From contig CBDCCV010000001.1 of NCBI GenBank assembly GCA_965215025.1, positions 1,984,001 to 2,048,000 on the forward strand: DNA of 64,000 nt. The letters run 5' to 3'. Source of the stretch: CBDCCV01 sp965215025. GTDB lineage: Bacteria > Bacteroidota > Rhodothermia > Rhodothermales > Salinibacteraceae. Of the stretch, positions 1 to 8,080 are shown piece after piece. The position numbers and the translations under genes were made by a program. Position 1 is the stretch's first letter. Every line of letters starts with the position of its first letter. A model generated the notes under the pieces. The model did not search any database, was not told the origin of the DNA, and saw nothing but the letters and a program-made list of their open reading frames with translations.

Positions 1-1560
1 GCTGACGAAGCGGAAGAAGAAAGCGCCGACGAGCAGGAAGAAGAAACCGATGCGCAACCCGTCGCCGAAGAGGACACCGCCGACGAGGAAGAGGAAGAAG
101 CCCAACCCGTTGCCGAGGAAGAGCAAGAAGCGGAGCAGCCCGCTGCCGAAGGCGATGGCGAAGCTCCTTCCGGCGGCGGCGAGGAGATCGACGTGATCAT
201 GCCCAAGATGGGCGAGTCCATCACCGAGGGCACGATCATCGCCTGGCACAAGGCGCCGGGCGACAAAGTGGACCTCGACGAGACCATCGTTGAGATTGGC
301 ACCGACAAGGTGGACACCGAGGTGCCCTCGCCCGCCGAAGGCTACCTCAAAGAGCAGCTTGTCGAAGAAGGCGATACGGTGGAGGTCGGCACCAAGATCG
401 CCGTCCTGACCACCGAAGAAGGCGCTGCGGCGCAGGAGCAACCTTCCGAGCCGTCCCCCGACGAAGCCGAGGCCGAAGAAGAAGAAGCGCAGCCCGCCGA
501 AGCCGCCAGCGGCCAGCCCTCGGGCGACGGCGCCCAGCGCGAACCGCAACCCGCCGGCGGCGACCGCGAGCCGATCCTGCGGCGCTCGGACAGCGGACGT
601 TTCTACTCCCCGCTCGTTCGCTCCATCGCCGAGGAGGAAGGCCTCTCGATGCGCGAGCTGGAGGAGATCGAAGGCTCCGGCCGCGAGGGGCGCGTCACCA
701 AGAAAGACGTGATGGGCTACCTCGAAAACCGCGAGGCCGCTCCGGCGCGGGAGAAGGAAAAAGCACCAGAGCGTCAACCGCAGAAGCAGGAGCGCCGGTC
801 GCGCTCCGCGCCTCAGCAAACGAAGGCCGACGGCGACGGCTACGAGGGCCGCGTCGAGATCCTGGAGATGGACCGGATGCGCCAGATCACTGCCGAGCAC
901 ATGATCCGCTCGACGCAGACCTCGGCGCACGTCACCTCCTTTGCCGAGGCTGACGTGACGAACCTCGTCCGCCTGCGCGAGAAGAATAAAGAAGCCTTCT
1001 ACGAGCGCGAGGGCGCCAAGCTCACCTTTACGCCGTTCTTCGTCGAGGCCGCCGTCGAGGCGCTGAAAAACCATCCGGTGGTCAACGCCTCTGTCGAGGA
1101 GAACAAGATCATCGTCAAAAAGGACTACCACATCGGCATCGCCGTGGCGATTGGCAAGAAGGGCCTCATGGCGCCGGTGATCCGCCACGCCGAGCGCATG
1201 AACCTCACCGGCCTGGCGCACGCGGCGGCCGACCTGGCCGAGCGCGCCCGCTCGAAGCAGCTCCAGCCCGACGAGCTGCAAGGCGGCACGTTCACAGTGA
1301 CGAACATCGGCTCGCTCGGCTCGATCATGGGGACGCCCATCATCAACCAGCCGCAGGTGGGCATCCTCGCCACGGGCGCGATCAAGAAGCGCCCCGTCGT
1401 GATCGAGGACCCGGAGCTGGGCGACATCATCGCCGTGCGGCACATCATGTACGCCTGCTTCAGCTACGACCATCGCATCATCGACGGCGCGATGGGCGCC
1501 TCTTTCCTGCGCGCCTTCACCGACGCGCTCGAAGCCTACGACCCGGACGCGGAGGTGTAA
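1..1560 (+). CDS. 2-oxo acid dehydrogenase complex E2 acyltransferase (5' end outside window)
   Basis: E2 core of a 2-oxo acid dehydrogenase complex, which hands an acyl group from its lipoyl arm to coenzyme A in the cytoplasm. The frame is open from base 1, so the gene starts upstream; 519 residues are visible. Order: an acidic Glu/Ala linker (1-62) of the kind that follows a lipoyl domain, a complete lipoyl domain (about 64-140) with lipoylation Lys103 in TDKVD, a second acidic linker, a peripheral subunit-binding domain (about 200-240), a basic linker, and the catalytic domain (about 285-519) ending in DHRIIDG with His491 and Asp495. The leading linker implies at least one more lipoyl domain upstream. 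The GTG at 193 is an internal codon. The substrate (pyruvate, 2-oxoglutarate or branched-chain acid) cannot be decided without the E1 genes. Confidence 0.93.
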   Translation, partial: ADEAEEESADEQEEETDAQPVAEEDTADEEEEEAQPVAEEEQEAEQPAAEGDGEAPSGGGEEIDVIMPKMGESITEGTIIAWHKAPGDKVDLDETIVEIGTDKVDTEVPSPAEGYLKEQLVEEGDTVEVGTKIAVLTTEEGAAAQEQPSEPSPDEAEAEEEEAQPAEAASGQPSGDGAQREPQPAGGDREPILRRSDSGRFYSPLVRSIAEEEGLSMRELEEIEGSGREGRVTKKDVMGYLENREAAPAREKEKAPERQPQKQERRSRSAPQQTKADGDGYEGRVEILEMDRMRQITAEHMIRSTQTSAHVTSFAEADVTNLVRLREKNKEAFYEREGAKLTFTPFFVEAAVEALKNHPVVNASVEENKIIVKKDYHIGIAVAIGKKGLMAPVIRHAERMNLTGLAHAAADLAERARSKQLQPDELQGGTFTVTNIGSLGSIMGTPIINQPQVGILATGAIKKRPVVIEDPELGDIIAVRHIMYACFSYDHRIIDGAMGASFLRAFTDALEAYDPDAEV

Positions 1561-1606
1561 ATGATCGTTCGAGCAAGGTTAGGCTGATTTCCCAAACGCT
1601 GAGCTG

Positions 1607-2532
1607 ATGCAGAAGCGATGTCGGATTTGTGGGTACAACGTTCCTGACTACATCTTGGGTCAGCGGCCGGGAGGCGCGCGCATTGAGTGCCACCGGTGCG
1701 GTACCTACCACCTTTCCGAGTATGCAGCGCAGAGGCTTGGCGAGCTTGGATTGCTTCAAGAGCCGCGTCCGGAAGTCACCTGGGATGGTCCGGCGCCATC
1801 CGGGAGCAGAACGAGTTAGGTTCAGAACCTGTGATACGGGACTTGAATCAACTCGACTCGATGGTTTCTGTCCGCAAAGATCCGATCCGCGCAATCGACC
1901 GGATTCTCCTCCACCTCTACCGGAAGTCGTCCTCGGCAGACTCGTTCACGCCCCTCGACAAAAACCTAGATTATCCAGTCGCCTACGCAAAGACTGCCGA
2001 TGAATTTAAGTACCTGCTGGAGAAGGCTGTAGGTCTGGGCTACGTAGAAGAGCGCGCTGGACCTATCCCCCCTCAGTTTCGCCTTTCTCTGAAGGGCTGG
2101 GACAAGGTGATGAAGCTACAGGAAACACAAAGCCGCCCCGATCAGGCTTTCGTGGCAATGTGGTTCTCCCCCGACATGGACTCAGCGTCTGAAGATGGAA
2201 TCAAACCGGCGCTCAAAGACGCCGGCTACGACCCATTGCGGATTGACATGAGGGAGCACAACGACAAAATCGATGACAAGATCATTGCTGAAATTCGGAA
2301 GAGCGGCTTGCTCGTGGCTGATTTTACCGGACAAAGGGGCGGCGTTTACTTCGAGGCCGGGTTCGCCATGGGTTTAGGCATTCCAGTCATATGGACGTGC
2401 CGAGAAGATGACGTAGACGAACTGCACTTTGACACCCGTCAATACAACCACATCGTTTGGTCCAGTCCAGAAGACCTCCGTGAAAAGCTTTACAACCGTG
2501 TGGAGGCAACTCATCCGAGGAGAAAGTCCTGA
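1607..2532 (+). pseudogene. Zinc-ribbon plus NDT-like (TIR-like) protein split by a frameshift
   Basis: Two overlapping frames together make one recognisable protein. Frame 2 (ATG 1607 to stop 1819) encodes a zinc ribbon with CRICG and CHRCG. Frame 1, open through about 1770-2532, encodes IREQNELG, a helical middle region, and a C-terminal domain with FVAMWF, DDKIIAEIRKSG, LVADFTG, GGVYFEAGFAMGLG and HFDTRQYN. In intact relatives, as I recall them, the ribbon precedes the IREQNE segment and the last domain has a nucleoside 2-deoxyribosyltransferase-like fold, often found in accessory or defence loci. The frame change lies between about 1755 and 1790, with no slippery heptamer visible. It is either a decayed gene or a sequencing error. 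The enzymatic activity of this family is not certain. A strong hairpin terminator follows at 2559. Confidence 0.72.
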
Positions 2533-2558
2533 CTTAAATCCGTTATTGACAAAGCCAG

Positions 2559-2610
2559 AAAAAGGCCGTTGATTGGTAGAGGCGACCCTCTACCCGCCGA
2601 TGGCCTTTTT
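2559..2610 (+). terminator. Nested hairpin terminator after the zinc-ribbon gene
   Basis: An outer perfect stem AAAAAGGCC (2559-2567) pairs with GGCCTTTTT (2602-2610). An inner perfect stem GGTAGAGG (2575-2582) pairs with CCTCTACC (2587-2594) around a four-base loop. The A-tract on one side and T-tract on the other would make it work in both directions. It separates the zinc-ribbon gene from the recombinase gene. Confidence 0.8.
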
Positions 2611-2690
2611 GCACGGAGGAAAACCTCCGGAGAAAACGCTCGGCCGGAAGAAGACGCCGGTGCCCGTGCCACCCACTCTTCCGCAACGCC

Positions 2691-3683
2691 ATGTCTGACG
2701 ACGCTACGCCCCCCGATTCATCCGCCGAAGCGGCTGCCGAGTCCGCCGCCGAGGAGCAGACGCTGGTGCTCTCCCTGCGTGAACTGCAGACGCACCTGCA
2801 AGCCTTCTACGACAACTACCTCGCCAAAAAGAGCGAGGAGACCGTCGGCACGTACCGGCGCTCCTTGAGCACGTTCGAGAAGTGGTTCGTCCAGCAGAAG
2901 AAACGCTTCCGCTTCCGAAAGGCGGACGTTGAGGCGTACAAGACGTACTTGATGAAAGAGCGCGAGCTGAGCCAGGTCTCCGTCTCGACGTACCTGACGG
3001 CGCTCAGGCGTTTTTGCCAGTACCTCGTGGACGCGGGCTACCTCGACGAAAACCCCGCGCGCGAGGTCAAGGGCAACCGCCGCCCCTCCACGCACTCGCG
3101 CGCCGTCCTCACCGAGACCGACATCGAGGACCTGATGCAGACGCTCGGCACCGCCACGCCGATTGACCGGCGCGACCGCGCCATCGTCTTCCTCATGCTC
3201 TACGCCGGCCTCTCGGAGATCGAGATCGTCCGCGCCGACTACGCCGACCTTGAGCAGACGCTCATGGGCTGGTACCTGCGCGTGCAGGGGAAAGGGCGCA
3301 CGGTCAAGGATCAGCAGGCGCCGCTCGATCCGCCCGTGGTCGAAGCGTTGCACGCCTACCTCGACGCGCGCGAGGGGCGCATCGGGCCGCAGACGCCGCT
3401 CTTCGTCTCGCACGGGCACCGCTCGGCGGGGCAGCGCCTCAACACGCGCTCGGTACGCAGCCGCATCAATAAGCACCTCAAAGCGGCGGATGTGAAGCGG
3501 CGCGGCCTCTCACCACACAGCCTCACGCACACGGCCGCCTTGATCTGGCTCAACGACGGGATGCCCGTCGAGGAGGTGCGCCAGCGGATGCGCCACGGCA
3601 CCCTGGACACGACGATGATCTACTTCCGCAAGCAGGGCCTGCTCAAGCGCGACCCCGAGGAACTCAAGCAGATCGGGCAGTAG
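2691..3683 (+). CDS. Tyrosine recombinase/integrase-like protein lacking both catalytic arginines
   Basis: A 330-residue XerC/XerD-type protein: acidic N-terminus (1-25), SAM-like core-binding domain (about 30-125) and catalytic domain (about 135-325). The presumed nucleophile Tyr311 lies in TTMIYF, with Lys201 in QGKGR, His276 in HSLTH and His302 in MRHG. The first catalytic Arg, normally in GLR.SE, is Ser175 (AGLSEIE), and the Arg of the HxxR box is Thr279 (HSLTH). Losing both arginines should abolish or strongly weaken strand cleavage, so the protein may bind DNA without recombining it, or may be decaying. The rest of the frame is intact and its codon use matches neighbouring genes. Part of its 3' end is duplicated at 4517-4582, beyond a toxin-antitoxin pair. 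Confidence 0.85.
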   Translation: MSDDATPPDSSAEAAAESAAEEQTLVLSLRELQTHLQAFYDNYLAKKSEETVGTYRRSLSTFEKWFVQQKKRFRFRKADVEAYKTYLMKERELSQVSVSTYLTALRRFCQYLVDAGYLDENPAREVKGNRRPSTHSRAVLTETDIEDLMQTLGTATPIDRRDRAIVFLMLYAGLSEIEIVRADYADLEQTLMGWYLRVQGKGRTVKDQQAPLDPPVVEALHAYLDAREGRIGPQTPLFVSHGHRSAGQRLNTRSVRSRINKHLKAADVKRRGLSPHSLTHTAALIWLNDGMPVEEVRQRMRHGTLDTTMIYFRKQGLLKRDPEELKQIGQ

Positions 3684-3756
3684 CGCGGCAGGATCTTCGT
3701 TCGGCTGCCGTTTTTCAATGCACAGGTCCTTGCGTTCACATCCGGAGCTGCTTGTC

Positions 3757-4019
3757 ATGGACGTCGCCATCCGTTTGCCCGAAGAGGTGGGCCGCCGGCT
3801 CGAAAAGGAGTGGGGGGACCTGCCGCAGCGCGCGTCGAAGCCGTGGTCGCCCAGGCGTACCGGCAGGAGCACCTCACCCGCGCCGAGGTGGGCCGCGTGC
3901 TTGGCCACGCCACACGTTGGGAGACTGACGCCTTCCTCAAGGCCGCCGGCGCCTACCTCCACTACACCGTGGAGGACCTCCAGGATGACATCGAGACTCT
4001 CCGAGAGATCACAGGCTGA
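3757..4019 (+). pseudogene. UPF0175-family antitoxin, frameshifted
   Basis: The N-terminal part, from ATG 3757 in frame 1, reads MDVAIRLPEEVGRRLEKEWG and continues as DLPQR. The rest, in frame 3, reads VEAVVAQAYRQ, LTRAEVGRVLG and DAFLKAAGAYLHYT to the stop at 4017-4019. One missing base in the alternating CG run at about 3829-3834 would restore DLPQRAVEAVVAQAY, a normal UPF0175 antitoxin of about 88 residues. The stop overlaps the toxin start in TGATG. UPF0175 proteins neutralise PIN-type toxins of the kind encoded next. If the frameshift is real, only a shortened product starting near 3810 could be made. Confidence 0.75.
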
Positions 4020-4495
4020 TGCGGGTCGTCTCGAACACGTCGCCCATCAGCTACCTGGTGCTCATCGAAGCGGCCTGGGTGCTGCCTCGACTGTTTGACG
4101 AGGTGCACATCCCCGAAGCTGTCCTCGATGAGCTGGCTCGGGAGGGGAGTCCAGATCCACTGCGGGCCTGGCTGCGGAAGCCGCCGGCCTGGCTGCGCGT
4201 GGGTCGTGCTGAGCCGTCTGCACGAGATGCTGCCCTCGACCATCTGCACGCGGGGGAGCGAGAGGCCATACGACTGACCGAGCGCATCGGGGCTGACGTG
4301 CTCCTGCGCGATGAGAAAGCAGCGCGGGCGACGGCTGCTAAGCGAGGGCTGCGCGTAGCTGGGACGCTGGGCGTGCTCGACCGGGCCGGTGCCCGTGGCC
4401 TGATGGATGTAGTCGCTGCCGTGGAGCGTCTGCAAGAAACGAATTTCTACGCTACGCCGGGCTTGCTTAAGTGGCTCCTTGACCGGCATCCGTAA
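4019..4495 (+). CDS. DUF3368-type PIN-domain toxin
   Basis: A 158-residue PIN-like protein of the DUF3368 group, expected to be a metal-dependent ribonuclease toxin. The first acidic-site motif reads VVSNTSPI near residue 6, with Asn in place of the usual Asp; I recall Asn in other members, so this alone does not prove inactivity. Further acidic residues lie in AGEREAI and LLRDEKAAR, followed by the family pattern VAGTLGVLDRA. The ATG overlaps the antitoxin stop by one base, the usual antitoxin-first layout with translational coupling. The antitoxin frame appears broken, which is unexpected beside an intact toxin. Confidence 0.85.
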   Translation: MRVVSNTSPISYLVLIEAAWVLPRLFDEVHIPEAVLDELAREGSPDPLRAWLRKPPAWLRVGRAEPSARDAALDHLHAGEREAIRLTERIGADVLLRDEKAARATAAKRGLRVAGTLGVLDRAGARGLMDVVAAVERLQETNFYATPGLLKWLLDRHP

Positions 4496-4512
4496 CCGGG
4501 GCGTCCGCAGCG

Positions 4513-4590
4513 GTGGGCCACGGCGTGCTCGGCACGACGATGGGCTGCTCCCGCAAGCAGGGCTTCCTCAAGCGCGACCCCGGCCTGTCA
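4513..4590 (+). pseudogene. Duplicated 3' scrap of the recombinase gene
   Basis: Positions 4517-4582 match 3592-3657 at about 55 of 66 positions by eye, without gaps. Read in the matching frame it gives GHGVLGTTMGCSRKQGFLKR against RHGTLDTTMIYFRKQGLLKR in the recombinase. The nucleophile Tyr codon is lost. The match stops near 4582, just before the stop codon of the convergent gene at 4588. No start or upstream domain is present, so it is not a gene. Confidence 0.82.
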
Positions 4591-5451
4591 CTCGGAGAAG
4601 ATGCCTTCCGGAAGGTTGGCGTTGACCTGCACGTCCTCGACGGCCATGATCATCTGCATCTCTTTGCCGAGCGCGCCCTGCGAGGCGTTCATCATCTTCT
4701 CAACCTGCGCGCGCTGCGCAGGCGGCAGCCCCTCCAGCCGCTGGCGCATTTTGGCCATCTGCTCTTCCATTTCCTTGCGCTGCTCCGGGGGGAGCATGTT
4801 CTCCATCGTCATCACCGTGCGGTAGGGGTAGAGCAGGCCGCCCGCCTCGCGGTAGTCCTGCAGCTCGGTGGTCATCTGCATGGTGTGAGCCTCGCCGCCC
4901 TGGTCCGTCTGCATCTCCATGCTCATCTTGCGCAGGAGCCAGCCGTCGGGGTCGATGTAGAGGGTGGCATTGCCGGCCATATCCACTTCGGCCTGGCCGC
5001 CTTCCTCGGCGAGGGCGCGGTAGAGCGGGGTCATGTCCTCGACGTAGAGCACGTGCACGGTCCGGCCGTCGAGCGTCTCGGTGCCGCGGTACTCGGCCTC
5101 GTCGGCGAGCGTGTCGTTCATCTTCCGCATCATGGCAAAGGCGTCCGTCTGGCCCATGCGGCTCGCTGCGCCTTGGTTCACCGCGTCGGCCATGCCGCCC
5201 TCGGCCTTTACGCGCGTCTCGAAAACGGGCTGGTCGCCCTGGTCGGTTTTTCTGTAGTACGTCGTCATCTTGTCCACGAGGGCCATGTCGCCCTCCAGCT
5301 TCGAGGTGACGATCAGGGTCTCGACGTCTTGCATCCGCGCCTCGTGCTGCTCGGCGACGTTCTGGAAAACCTCTTGCGCCGTCATCTGCGCGGCGGCCAC
5401 TGGCGGAAGCAGTGCGGCGGCGAGGAGGAAGGAGAACAGGCGTGCTTTCAT
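4588..5451 (-). CDS. Exported LolA-like outer-membrane lipoprotein-sorting protein
   Basis: A 287-residue secreted protein starting at the CAT 5449-5451 with signal peptide MKARLFSFLLAAALLPPVAA and cleavage near AAQ. The mature part has the LolA/LolB-like pattern: an early YYRKTD segment, TLDGRTVHVLYVED, then ATLYIDPDGWLLRKM followed by alternating strands. Such folds carry lipoproteins or lipids through the periplasm. The C-terminal third contains a Met/Gln/Glu-rich helical insert around residues 220-265, unusual for plain LolA. The frame stays open far upstream on this strand, but the signal peptide fixes the start. It converges on the island to its left and is divergent from the SDR gene. 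Confidence 0.75.
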   Translation of the reverse strand: MKARLFSFLLAAALLPPVAAAQMTAQEVFQNVAEQHEARMQDVETLIVTSKLEGDMALVDKMTTYYRKTDQGDQPVFETRVKAEGGMADAVNQGAASRMGQTDAFAMMRKMNDTLADEAEYRGTETLDGRTVHVLYVEDMTPLYRALAEEGGQAEVDMAGNATLYIDPDGWLLRKMSMEMQTDQGGEAHTMQMTTELQDYREAGGLLYPYRTVMTMENMLPPEQRKEMEEQMAKMRQRLEGLPPAQRAQVEKMMNASQGALGKEMQMIMAVEDVQVNANLPEGIFSE

Positions 5452-5547
5452 GGCGAAGGGCTGCTCAAGGCAGAGAAAAGAGGCCGAGGAAGTTCGGGCC
5501 GCCGGCAGAGGACAGCGGCGGTGTAAAGGGGCTGCAACGTCTCCGAC

Positions 5548-5565
5548 GCGGTCGCGGTCGCGGTC
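5548..5565. repeat. Three tandem GCGGTC hexamers
   Basis: Three perfect copies of GCGGTC lie in the 177-base gap between the LolA-like gene and the SDR gene. No function is apparent. Confidence 0.6.
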
Positions 5566-5628
5566 GTTTCTGGGCGCGCTGGGCGCTATCGTAGAGATAC
5601 GTGCTTTGCTGGAGAAAGGGGTCATCTG

Positions 5629-6678
5629 ATGATTAAGAAAGCGCTCATAGGAGCCGCCGCCGGCGCCGGGTGGCTGGCGTTGCGGGCAGCGCAGAAGGCG
5701 CGGCGCGAGATCAGCCTCGATGGGCGCGTGGTGCTCATCACCGGCGGCTCGCGCGGGCTGGGCCTCGTCCTGGCGCGGTGCTTTGCCAAGGAGGGCGCGC
5801 GCCTCGTGCTCATGGCGCGCTCGAAAGAGGAACTGCGGCGGGCGGAAGAAGAGCTGCGCGCAGGCGGCGCCGAGGTGCTCGCGGCGCCGGGCGACGTGCG
5901 CAACGAAGAGGACGTTGAGGCCGTTGTGGAGGCGGCCATCGAGCGGTTCGGGCGGCTCGACGTGGTGGTCAACAACGCGGGCATCATTCAGGCCGGGCCG
6001 CTCCAGCACATGACCGCGAGGGATTTCCAGGAGGCGATGGACACGCACTTCTGGGGCGCGTACCACACCACGCAGGCGGCGCTCGCGCACCTCGAAGCGG
6101 CGGGCGAGGGGCGCATCGTGAACATCGCTTCGGTGGGCGGGCTGGTGGCCGTTCCGCATCTCGTGCCCTACTGCGCCAGCAAGTTCGCCCTTGTGGGGTA
6201 TTCCGACGGCCTGCGCGCCGAGCTGGCCCCGCGCGGCATCCGCGTCACTACCGTCTGCCCCGGCCTCATGCGCACGGGGTCGCATGTGAACGCCTTTTTC
6301 AAGGGCCGCTACACGCGCGAGTACGCCTGGTTCAGCATCTCGGACGCGATGCCCGGCCTCTCCGCCAACGCCGACCGCGCCGCGCGCGAGATCGTGGAGG
6401 TCTGCCGGCGTGGCGATCCGCACCTCACCATCACGTTCCCGGCTAAATTCGCGGCGGGTCTGAGCCGCCTGGCGCCCAACCTCTTCGCCGAGGGCACGGC
6501 GCTGGCCGCGCGCTTCCTCCCCGCCGCTACGGGGCCGGAGGGCGACGTGCGCCATCGCGGCTGGGAGAGCTTCTCGAAATGGGCGCCCTCGGTCCTGACC
6601 TGGCTCGCCGACGCGGCCATCTCGAAAAACAACGAAGGCCCCGCCCCGCCGCAGGGCAGCGGAAGCGACTGGCGGTAA
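5629..6678 (+). CDS. SDR-family NAD(P)-dependent oxidoreductase
   Basis: A 349-residue short-chain dehydrogenase/reductase. Residues 1-22 form a hydrophobic Ala/Gly-rich stretch that may anchor it to the membrane. The Rossmann fold follows, with cofactor motif TGGSRGLG, NNAG, the active-site Ser in NIASVGG and the YCASK Tyr/Lys pair. After the core, a tail of about 90 residues has no motif I recognise. The substrate is unknown; the anchor and extra tail resemble SDRs acting on lipophilic substrates. The gene stands alone, convergent with porQ. Confidence 0.85.
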   Translation: MIKKALIGAAAGAGWLALRAAQKARREISLDGRVVLITGGSRGLGLVLARCFAKEGARLVLMARSKEELRRAEEELRAGGAEVLAAPGDVRNEEDVEAVVEAAIERFGRLDVVVNNAGIIQAGPLQHMTARDFQEAMDTHFWGAYHTTQAALAHLEAAGEGRIVNIASVGGLVAVPHLVPYCASKFALVGYSDGLRAELAPRGIRVTTVCPGLMRTGSHVNAFFKGRYTREYAWFSISDAMPGLSANADRAAREIVEVCRRGDPHLTITFPAKFAAGLSRLAPNLFAEGTALAARFLPAATGPEGDVRHRGWESFSKWAPSVLTWLADAAISKNNEGPAPPQGSGSDWR

Positions 6679-6680
6679 AC

Positions 6681-6722
6681 GCTACGGCGCGTCCGCTACG
6701 GCGCCTCCGCTACGGCGCCTCC
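6681..6722. repeat. Three 14-bp tandem repeats at the 3' end of porQ
   Basis: Unit GCTACGGCGCCTCC occurs three times (6681-6694, 6695-6708, 6709-6722), with one base different in the first. The repeats overlap the last codons and stop (6696-6698) of the minus-strand porQ gene. Because 14 is not a multiple of 3, a copy-number change would alter the last residues of PorQ. Confidence 0.8.
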
Positions 6723-7754
6723 GCCGAGGCGCGCGCGCAAGGTGAAGTGATGCAGCCCGCCAAGCGCCGACCACGAGCTAAAGGCGTAGTCGAATCCGAA
6801 CTGCGCCACGCGCAGCCCGAAGCCCGCGCTCAGTCCCGCCGGGTCCAGGCGCTCGGCCTCCTCGCGCAGGGCCAGGTGCCGGCGGTGGCTGTACCCGAGG
6901 CGCGCGGCGAACGCCTCCACGGGCCGCATCTCGGCGCCGAGGGCGAGGTGGCGCAGCACGCGGTCCAGCGCCGCCGCCTCACTGGGCGACGCGCCCACGT
7001 CGTCCAGGTTGTAGCCGCCCACCGAAAGGAGAAGCGGCAGATGGCGCAGCCGCTTCGTCAGGGCCAGGCGCACGTCCACGGGCAGGGCGAGGTCGGCCTC
7101 GGCGTAGCGGCTCAGGGCCGCGCCCAGGTTGCGCACCGACGCGCTCAAGACAAGCTGCTGCCGGGGGAAGCGGTAGAGCAGCCCCGCATCGGCGGCGAGG
7201 ACGGTGGCGCGCGCCGAGGCGATGCCGGAGTACGCCGCGTGCAGGTTCACGCCGCCGCGCAGGCGTCCGCCGAAAAGGCCTTCGCCCAGCGCGCGCGCCC
7301 AGCCGAGCGTGAGGACGGCATCGCCCGCGCGGAAGGCGCCTTCTTCGAGGCCGTTCTCGTCGTAGCCTTCGAGGGCGCCATAGCTGAGGAAGCGCAGCCC
7401 GGCGCCGAGCGTGCCCCACCGCTCCAGGTCGTGCCCGTAGGCCAGAAAGCCGGCGTTGATATCGGAGAGGTGGTTGAGGTAGGAGAGCGAGACGGCGCCG
7501 TGCGTCTCGGGACTCAGCAGCGCGGGGCTGTAGAAGAGCGCCCCGGCATCGCCGTCGTACACGGCCGAGAAGGCGCCGCTCAAGGCCGCCGCCCGCGCGG
7601 AGGACTCCATCTGCAACACGGCAAAGCTCGACAGCCCCTCGGCCGGCTGCGCCGCAGAGGCCCGCGCCCCCATCGCCAAAAGAACGGCGAGCAGCACGAC
7701 GCGCCCGCGCAGATAGGAATAGAAGACGAAGCGGACGAAAAGACAGTCTGCCAT
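6696..7754 (-). CDS. porQ: Type IX secretion system protein PorQ
   Basis: A 352-residue outer-membrane beta-barrel of the PorV/PorQ group. A signal peptide of about 35 residues is followed by SSARAAALSGAFSAVYD, GALFYSPALLS, VSLSYLNHLSDINAGFLAYG and repeated amphipathic strands to the C-terminus, matching PorQ. PorQ takes part in late steps of type IX secretion in Bacteroidetes and relatives. Two type IX cargo proteins are encoded at 49.4-52.8 kb. The gene is monocistronic, convergent with the SDR, and its 3' end lies in a 14-bp tandem repeat. Confidence 0.8.
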   Translation of the reverse strand: MADCLFVRFVFYSYLRGRVVLLAVLLAMGARASAAQPAEGLSSFAVLQMESSARAAALSGAFSAVYDGDAGALFYSPALLSPETHGAVSLSYLNHLSDINAGFLAYGHDLERWGTLGAGLRFLSYGALEGYDENGLEEGAFRAGDAVLTLGWARALGEGLFGGRLRGGVNLHAAYSGIASARATVLAADAGLLYRFPRQQLVLSASVRNLGAALSRYAEADLALPVDVRLALTKRLRHLPLLLSVGGYNLDDVGASPSEAAALDRVLRHLALGAEMRPVEAFAARLGYSHRRHLALREEAERLDPAGLSAGFGLRVAQFGFDYAFSSWSALGGLHHFTLRARLGGGAVAEAP

Positions 7755-8080
7755 AAAAAAGCCGACAGCAAAAGAGGTGAGCGCCTCGAAAGAAGATGCG
7801 CAAGGCGTACGCAGAATATCGGGCGGCGGCGGCCAATAGACAAACGGCGGCCATTTTCCGCCTCATCTCTCGCTCGTCCGTCGTCCCCGCAGCAGCAGCC
7901 GTGCGCCGTTTGGCGGGGGCCACGTGATCCAAAGCGCGTATCAGCTTTGTCGGAAACCACACCCTCGTCCACGCCTGATCCTTCCGTTTGCGGCGCGTTC
8001 CGAGGCGTTCTTGCAAGCTGATCCTCTGCGCGCATCCGGAGAGGTTTTTCTCGGCATTGTTGTTCCGGATCGGTACGGGC
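7755..8080. other. Intergenic stretch, no gene seen
   Basis: This 326-base gap separates the divergent porQ and small membrane protein genes. It should hold both promoters, but no convincing -35/-10 pair stands out. Around 7866-7885 it contains a GGACGACGGACGAG-like stretch on the minus strand, related to intergenic repeats near 31.3, 47.8, 53.9 and 57.8 kb. No supportable coding frame is present. Confidence 0.5.

Noticed and set aside
4591..6555. Long open frame upstream of the LolA-like start, running opposite to the SDR gene
   Set aside because: It is antisense to a well-supported SDR gene and lies upstream of a clear signal peptide; such frames are common in GC-rich DNA.
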